From positions 1-64,000 of the forward strand of contig CCNB01000043.1 of the NCBI GenBank assembly GCA_000824785.1: a stretch of 64,000 nucleotides of DNA. The letters run 5' to 3'. The translations under genes and the position numbers were made by a program. Below, piece by piece: positions 59,622 through 64,000 of this stretch. Every line of letters begins with the position of its first letter. The first letter of the stretch is position 1. The DNA comes from Mesorhizobium plurifarium (GTDB lineage: Bacteria; Pseudomonadota; Alphaproteobacteria; Rhizobiales; Rhizobiaceae). A model generated the notes under the pieces. The model made no database searches. It was not told the origin of the DNA and worked only from the letters and a program-made list of their open reading frames with translations.

Positions 59622-61547
59622 TTATTGCCGCGGCTTGCGCTTTGATCCTGATTTGGACTTTCGCTGTTCTTCTTCAGCTTGATAGCGAATTTCCAATCGC
59701 TCAAAGAGCCACTCGAAATATACGCGCAGCTCAGGCACTGAATTCGCAATACCCATAATCGGCGCAGCATTTTGTACAAGGAAATTCGCGAGACCTATGA
59801 TGGCCAGATGAACAGGAACACCGGCAAGACTCAGTCGGCCCAGCGTAATCTCGCCGTATCTGCCCGCATGCCCAGCAAGGATTAGCAAATTACGAAGTGT
59901 CGGGTAGCCTGCCATCGCAACGTCTTCCACGCTCTCCGAGGACGTCATCATGACATGGTCAATACGCTCGAAAACTTCGCGCGCCCGATCCGACAGAGCG
60001 AACTCTCCAGACGTCAATAGCCAACGTACAATTGTGTGTTCATGTTGGAATAGCGCCCGCAGTTCCTCGTTCGTAAGCAAGGGGACCTGTGCGCGCTCCG
60101 ATAATTTGCGCCCTTCCTCGAAGCCCATCACCAGCGCAGCATGCAGCCTCGCGCATTCACCAAGTAAGCCTTGCAGTTGCGGCTCAAGTGGTTCAGTCAT
60201 TTGCTTAGTAGTATCCAACGCCGCAAAAGCTCTGGCTTGCGAAATCAAACCTGCTCCGGCCATCCACAGTTGCCCGATGTCCAGCTGGCCTACTGCTCGA
60301 TTCTTTATTACAGAAAAATAATCATCCAGCGCATCCGCAAGGATCGGATACCGCCCAGCGAAATTGCCACCGGCTTCACGGAATTGAGGCAACTTCCGCT
60401 GCAGCCGAGCCAACAGATCTACCTGTGTGACATCGGCTTCCTCTGAACGGGTCGGTAAAATAGCGCTGGTATCCAACGCTCCATTTGAATCTACCGAAAA
60501 CTTTGGGCCAGAGCCTTGCTGTGAAAGTTCCGGCCGATCTCCTGCCTCGCCCTCCAACGTCGCATAGACGCCAACCTTGATTCGGCGAATCCTTCGATTA
60601 GTTACAAGTCTACTCAATTCCCCATGAACTGTCTTCGGTATAACTGTGAAACTGGCGTCCTTGAATGCCTGTAGAATTTCCGAAACAGGTACGTCACGAG
60701 CCTCCTTTTTTAGAAAACCAAAGATAAATTCAGAAATTGTCGGTCGATCAGTTTGCGATTCGGCACCATTCACAAGTGAATATATATCTGCATTCACTTG
60801 TTCTGGCCTGCGATCCCACCACTCGTTGGATTGGAGCGCCAGCTCTGTATCAATTCGCTCAGCTGCTCGCGCGGGTAGTCCAAAGCTGGGGCCGCCGTCC
60901 AGCCTTGATTTATACCATTCAATCCAGACTCTGGAATTAGCATCGGCCCGACCCCATCTGCGGGCCAGATCATTCAATTGTCCTACAACCAAATCCGGAG
61001 TGGATTCCAGCCACAGCCGACTTGTAGCAAGTCGACTTGCGAGCAGGATGGGATCCTTATCTATATTATCTTCAATCCATCTAGCATCAGAAATTATACT
61101 TCTCCATATTATTTCACTTGAATTAAATCTGGCGTCAAAAAAATCGACATCAGAGCCAAATGCTGTTGCAGCATTACCAATTGCACCTACAACAACGTCA
61201 GTTTTATATCTATCAATAACAAAAAAAGTTGAAAAAGCGGAATAGTTTTCAAAGTTTATATTCATAGATTCGAGGAATTCAGACACACCGTCTATCGCTG
61301 CGGACGTATCAAGCTCCGGATGTTTACGAGAAACCCAAACTATAAACGCAGCACGGAACACGGCAAATGATAATTTCCCTGCCACTTTCGGTTTTGCGGT
61401 CGAATTGGTTGGCACTGTACGCAACAGTGGAAGCACGCGTAGAGAAGCGCGCTCCGCGATCACGTGCGCCAATTCAGGCGGCTTCGCTTTAAGCCAGTTC
61501 GATAATTTGCCCCGATTATTAACTTTTACTTTGTTGCCATCAGCCAC
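59622..61547 (-). CDS. large orphan protein of unknown function
   Basis: This 641-residue protein is much more AT-rich than its neighbours, and uses codons unlike them, so it is probably acquired. It is mainly helical and soluble, with no signal peptide or clear span. A middle segment (PTISEFIFGFLKKEARDVPVSEILQAFKDASFTVIPKTVHGELSRLVTNRRIRRIKVGVYAT, about residues 265-325) looks like a winged helix. The C-terminus is basic (KSKSGSKRKPRQ). No catalytic motif is recognised. It lies alone between core genes, without a mobile-element gene. Confidence 0.75.
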   Translation of the reverse strand: MADGNKVKVNNRGKLSNWLKAKPPELAHVIAERASLRVLPLLRTVPTNSTAKPKVAGKLSFAVFRAAFIVWVSRKHPELDTSAAIDGVSEFLESMNINFENYSAFSTFFVIDRYKTDVVVGAIGNAATAFGSDVDFFDARFNSSEIIWRSIISDARWIEDNIDKDPILLASRLATSRLWLESTPDLVVGQLNDLARRWGRADANSRVWIEWYKSRLDGGPSFGLPARAAERIDTELALQSNEWWDRRPEQVNADIYSLVNGAESQTDRPTISEFIFGFLKKEARDVPVSEILQAFKDASFTVIPKTVHGELSRLVTNRRIRRIKVGVYATLEGEAGDRPELSQQGSGPKFSVDSNGALDTSAILPTRSEEADVTQVDLLARLQRKLPQFREAGGNFAGRYPILADALDDYFSVIKNRAVGQLDIGQLWMAGAGLISQARAFAALDTTKQMTEPLEPQLQGLLGECARLHAALVMGFEEGRKLSERAQVPLLTNEELRALFQHEHTIVRWLLTSGEFALSDRAREVFERIDHVMMTSSESVEDVAMAGYPTLRNLLILAGHAGRYGEITLGRLSLAGVPVHLAIIGLANFLVQNAAPIMGIANSVPELRVYFEWLFERLEIRYQAEEEQRKSKSGSKRKPRQ

Positions 61548-61725
61548 GCCTTACCTCCCGGTTCTGCGAGAAGATGGCTAACCTTCCCCGTTTGCACAAG
61601 CTGGGCGCCCCTCTATTGGACAAAGAAACTGTCGTTTAGCGAGGTCGAGCAACAATGGTACCGCTAAGGGCCAAGCAGTAGGTTGCATTGTGGCCCAATT
61701 CGCCCACAATTTCCCGCCGTTCAGC

Positions 61726-62151
61726 CTAGCTTCTGGCCGCATCCTCGGCGTACTGCGCCAAAAATTCCTCGCTCGGCGGAATCGGCTTGATCACGTCGAT
61801 CAGCACGCCATTGGGATCCCTGGTGATGAAGTGCCGCTGGCCGAACGGCTCGTCGCGCAAGCTACGCAATATCGGCAGGCCCGCGGCGACAACCCGCTCA
61901 TAGACGGCGTCGGGATCGCGCACCTCGAAATTGATCAGCAGGCCGGACGTGCGTCCCCGTCCCTCCTCCGGAATCGTTTCGTGGTCGCCCTGGACGATGC
62001 CAAGGTTGACGCGCCTGTCCTCGGCTGACTGCAGGTGCATATACCAGTCGCTCTCGAAGAGCGGCTTGAAGCGGAAATGCTCGACATAGAAATCCGCCGT
62101 GCCGGCGACATCGTCCGTCATCAGGACCGGATAATAGCTGGTCGTCTTCAT
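61726..62151 (-). CDS. VOC-family (glyoxalase/bleomycin-resistance-like) protein
   Basis: This 141-residue protein is a single VOC fold: YYPVLMTDDVAGTADFYVEHFRFKPLFESDWYMHLQ ... GLLINFEVRDPDAVYERVVAAGLPILRSLRDEPFGQRHFITRDPNGVLIDVIKPI. The metal-ligand positions (Glu/His) are partly present. Members are dioxygenases, lyases or resistance proteins. It is divergent from a TetR gene, with two matching palindromes between, so it is probably the regulated target. The ATG at 62151 follows GAGAAGGAAAG. Confidence 0.88.
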   Translation of the reverse strand: MKTTSYYPVLMTDDVAGTADFYVEHFRFKPLFESDWYMHLQSAEDRRVNLGIVQGDHETIPEEGRGRTSGLLINFEVRDPDAVYERVVAAGLPILRSLRDEPFGQRHFITRDPNGVLIDVIKPIPPSEEFLAQYAEDAARS

Positions 62152-62172
62152 CTTTCCTTCTCCTCGCATCCA

Positions 62173-62217
62173 ACATACAGTCTGTATGTAAATGCAAATA
62201 ACATACAGGCTGCATGT
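62173..62217. promoter_or_regulatory. two palindromic operators between the VOC and TetR genes
   Basis: ACATACAG-T-CTGTATGT at 62173-62189 is perfect. ACATACAG-G-CTGCATGT at 62201-62217 has one mismatched pair. The centres are 28 bp apart. The second overlaps the TetR start region (ATG at 62218), so bound repressor would block both divergent promoters. Confidence 0.8.
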
Positions 62218-62844
62218 ATGCAAGAAGAGTCCGGACGCCGCTCCAACCGCGACCGCACCGAGGCGACGCGCGCGGATCTGATCCGCGCGGCGCGGAAGCT
62301 GTTCACGGAAAAATCCTATGCAGAGACCGGCACGCCGGAAATCGTCGCCGAGGCCGGTGTCACGCGCGGCGCGCTCTACCACCACTTCGCCGACAAGCAG
62401 GCGCTGTTCGCGGCGGTCGTCGAGCAGGAGGCAGCGGCCGTGGCAGCCGAGATCGATCAGGCCTCGCCGCCATCGCTGTCGGCGCGTGACGCGCTGATCG
62501 CCGGCTCGGACGCCTATCTCAAGGCGATGCGCGTGCCCGGCCGCACGCGGCTGCTGCTGCTCGACGGGCCGGCGGTGCTTGGACGCGCGGCCATGGACGA
62601 GATCGACAACCGCCACGGCAACCGCTCGCTTCGCGAGGGCCTGGTCGCGGCAATGCGCGCGCAGGCAATGACCAGATTGCCGGCCGAGGCGCTGACCGCC
62701 CTGCTGGCGGCCGCCTTCGACCGGGCGGCTCTGGCCGTCGAGGCCGGCGGCTCCGCCGAGGATTATCGCGCTGTATTGATCGCGCTCATGGACGGCTTGT
62801 CTCCGGCCCCTCCCCGATCCACACGCCCGGCTCCATCTCGTTGA
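62218..62844 (+). CDS. TetR/AcrR-family regulator
   Basis: This 208-residue protein has the TetR N-terminal HTH (RADLIRAARKLFTEKSYAETGTPEIVAEAGVTRGALYHHFADKQALFAAVVEQE) and a helical ligand domain. It is divergent from the VOC gene and very likely controls it and itself through the palindromes at 62173-62217. I use the ATG at 62218; an ATG at 62214 is in another frame. Its 3' end overlaps the LysR gene by 59 bp (opposite strand). Confidence 0.9.
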   Translation: MQEESGRRSNRDRTEATRADLIRAARKLFTEKSYAETGTPEIVAEAGVTRGALYHHFADKQALFAAVVEQEAAAVAAEIDQASPPSLSARDALIAGSDAYLKAMRVPGRTRLLLLDGPAVLGRAAMDEIDNRHGNRSLREGLVAAMRAQAMTRLPAEALTALLAAAFDRAALAVEAGGSAEDYRAVLIALMDGLSPAPPRSTRPAPSR

Positions 62845-63733
62845 AGCTGCCAAGCTGCCGTTTGAATTCGTCGATCAGCCAGGACGCGGCCGGCTTGGGG
62901 CTGCGGTCGGCGCGGTGCATGGCATAGAGCGGCGAGCGCACCTCGCGATAGGGCTCCAGATCGAGTTCCACCAGCCTGCCGCTGGCGAGGTCGTCGGCGA
63001 TCAGCCAGCGCGGCAGGCCGCCCCAGCCGAGACCTTCGCGCATCAGGGCATGCTTGGTGCGCACGTCGGTCAGCCGCCAGGTGCGATAGGCAAACACACC
63101 ATAGTCGCGCCCGCGCGTCCGCTCTGACTGGTCGGAGACGACGAGCTGGATATGCTCGCGCAGGTCCTCGACAGCCACCGGCTTCGGCAGTTTGGCCAAG
63201 GGGTGGTCCGGCGCCGCCGCCGGCACCATCGAGGTGAAGCCGATGCGCAGCAGAGTGACATCGGCATCGCCTTGCAGGCCACCGAAGCCAAGATCCGACT
63301 GGCCATTGACGACCTGGTCGACGATCAGGCCGAGCGAGCCGATGTAAAGTCGCAGCATGACCGCAGGGAACTGCCCCTCGAAGGCCTTGAGCACGCGCAC
63401 CAATGCCGGCGAAGGCAGCGCCACGTCGACCGATATCGCCACTTCCGCTTCCAGTCCTTGCCGGTAGCCGTCGGCGCGCGAGCGGATGCGCTGCAGCACG
63501 CCGATCATGCGCCGCGCGTCCTCCAGCATCGCCTTGCCGACATCGGTCAGCTGCGGCTCGCGCACACCTTCGCGCTCGAACAGTTTCAGGCCGAGCTGCG
63601 CTTCGAGATTGGCGATGCCGTAGCTCACCACCGACTGCGCCCGGTTGAGCTTGCGCCCCGCGGCCGAGAAGCTGCCGGTATCGGCCACTGCCACCAGGAT
63701 CTGGAGCTGATCCAAGGTCGGGTTTGGCTGCAT
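62786..63733 (-). CDS. LysR-family regulator
   Basis: This 315-residue protein has the LysR HTH (LDQLQILVAVADTGSFSAAGRKLNRAQSVVSYGIANLEAQLGLKLFEREG) and a substrate-binding domain (residues ~90-300). It is divergent from the azoreductase-like gene, with a perfect inverted repeat between them, so it probably regulates that gene. Its 3' end overlaps the TetR gene on the other strand. Confidence 0.9.
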   Translation of the reverse strand: MQPNPTLDQLQILVAVADTGSFSAAGRKLNRAQSVVSYGIANLEAQLGLKLFEREGVREPQLTDVGKAMLEDARRMIGVLQRIRSRADGYRQGLEAEVAISVDVALPSPALVRVLKAFEGQFPAVMLRLYIGSLGLIVDQVVNGQSDLGFGGLQGDADVTLLRIGFTSMVPAAAPDHPLAKLPKPVAVEDLREHIQLVVSDQSERTRGRDYGVFAYRTWRLTDVRTKHALMREGLGWGGLPRWLIADDLASGRLVELDLEPYREVRSPLYAMHRADRSPKPAASWLIDEFKRQLGSFNEMEPGVWIGEGPETSRP

Positions 63734-63741
63734 AATCTCTC

Positions 63742-63760
63742 ATCCATTTTATTGATGGAT
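63742..63760. promoter_or_regulatory. inverted repeat upstream of the LysR gene
   Basis: ATCCAT-N7-ATGGAT is perfect, with LysR-like T-N11-A geometry. It lies 8 bp before the LysR start and about 90 bp before the azoreductase gene. AT-rich sequence follows it (TTGTATACACATTATA). Confidence 0.6.
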
Positions 63761-63848
63761 TGTATACACATTATACCAGTTATCCTGATAGGGCGGCAAT
63801 CCCATATTGGCGTGGAAAGTTTCAACCCAACCCCAAGGGGACACCGCC

Positions 63849-64000
63849 ATGTCTATTCTTCTCGTTACCTCCAGCCCGCGCGGCGACGCTTCGCACTCGA
63901 CCCGCGTCGCCACCGATCTTGCCCGGAAGCTCATCGCCGCCGATCCGGCCAACACGCTTGTCGTGCGCGATCTGGTCGCCAATCCGCTGCCGCATATAGA
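63849..64000 (+). CDS. azoR: FMN-dependent NADH-azoreductase-like protein, 5' part
   Basis: The frame runs off the window after about 50 codons. It begins SILLVTSSPRGDASHSTRVATDLARKL, the flavodoxin-like FMN-binding N-terminus of AzoR-type NADH:quinone/azo reductases, with SSPRG(D)ASHS binding phosphate. The ATG at 63849 follows AAGGGGAC. Divergence from a LysR gene is typical for this family, which often responds to quinone or azo compounds. Confidence 0.82.
   Translation, partial: MSILLVTSSPRGDASHSTRVATDLARKLIAADPANTLVVRDLVANPLPHI

Overview
The window reads as chromosomal DNA of a Mesorhizobium-like alphaproteobacterium (order Hyphomicrobiales/Rhizobiales). The grounds are high GC, the murA / DUF2948 / hisD / UPF0262 / phosphatase / infA / maf / yacG gene order, a complete alphaproteobacterial Tad (Flp) pilus locus with a CtrA-type box, and rhizobial palindromic and mosaic intergenic repeats. 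The genus is inferred from gene content and order; no database search was possible.

Layout. (1) 1-4.7 kb: 3' end of a type I secreted RTX-like protein with a C11 tract near its secretion signal, a small secreted protein, a lytic transglycosylase and a periplasmic-binding lipoprotein; the last two each carry a palindromic repeat inside their 5' coding region. (2) 4.7-18.9 kb: a PAP2-type membrane enzyme, then the Tad pilus locus as two divergent operons around a 495-bp control region (minus strand: tadA, tadB, tadC, tadD, cpaA; plus strand: flp, cpaB, cpaC, small lipoprotein, three TadG/TadE pseudopilins, cpaE), followed by an overlapping L,D-transpeptidase and a membrane-anchored coiled-coil protein. 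(3) 19-23 kb: membrane protein, nuclease-like protein, degenerate GGDEF protein, gabD. (4) 23.1-37.1 kb: a 14-kb genomic island in tRNA-Thr(GGT), bounded by 28-bp identical repeats, with a complete type I restriction-modification operon, a serine recombinase, two unknown DNA-associated genes, an unrecognised exported three-gene cassette and a tyrosine integrase. (5) 37.2-43.9 kb: core genes up to tRNA-Phe. (6) 43.9-50.2 kb: a second accessory zone between tRNA-Phe and a CAT-anticodon tRNA (probably Ile2), with one integrase next to each tRNA and an AbiE type IV toxin-antitoxin / abortive infection pair plus small regulators. (7) 50.3-64 kb: core and semi-core genes (SIMPL protein, YcgN family, large OmpA-family protein, UPF0114, SDR, LuxR-type regulator, a proteolytically dead HtrA-like protein divergent from an active one, an orphan AT-rich gene, VOC/TetR pair, LysR/azoreductase pair).

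The strongest unexplained signal is at 51872-52200: eleven copies of a 19-nt hairpin, on a 29-bp period near the gene, starting at the stop codon of the YcgN-family gene. Paired substitutions keep the stems, and most copies repeat the gene's own Asp-Asp-Glu-Pro-stop ending. On the minus strand the copies also form a chain of start/stop-overlapping micro-ORFs. The two accessory zones between them carry two unrelated phage-defence modules (type I RM and AbiE).
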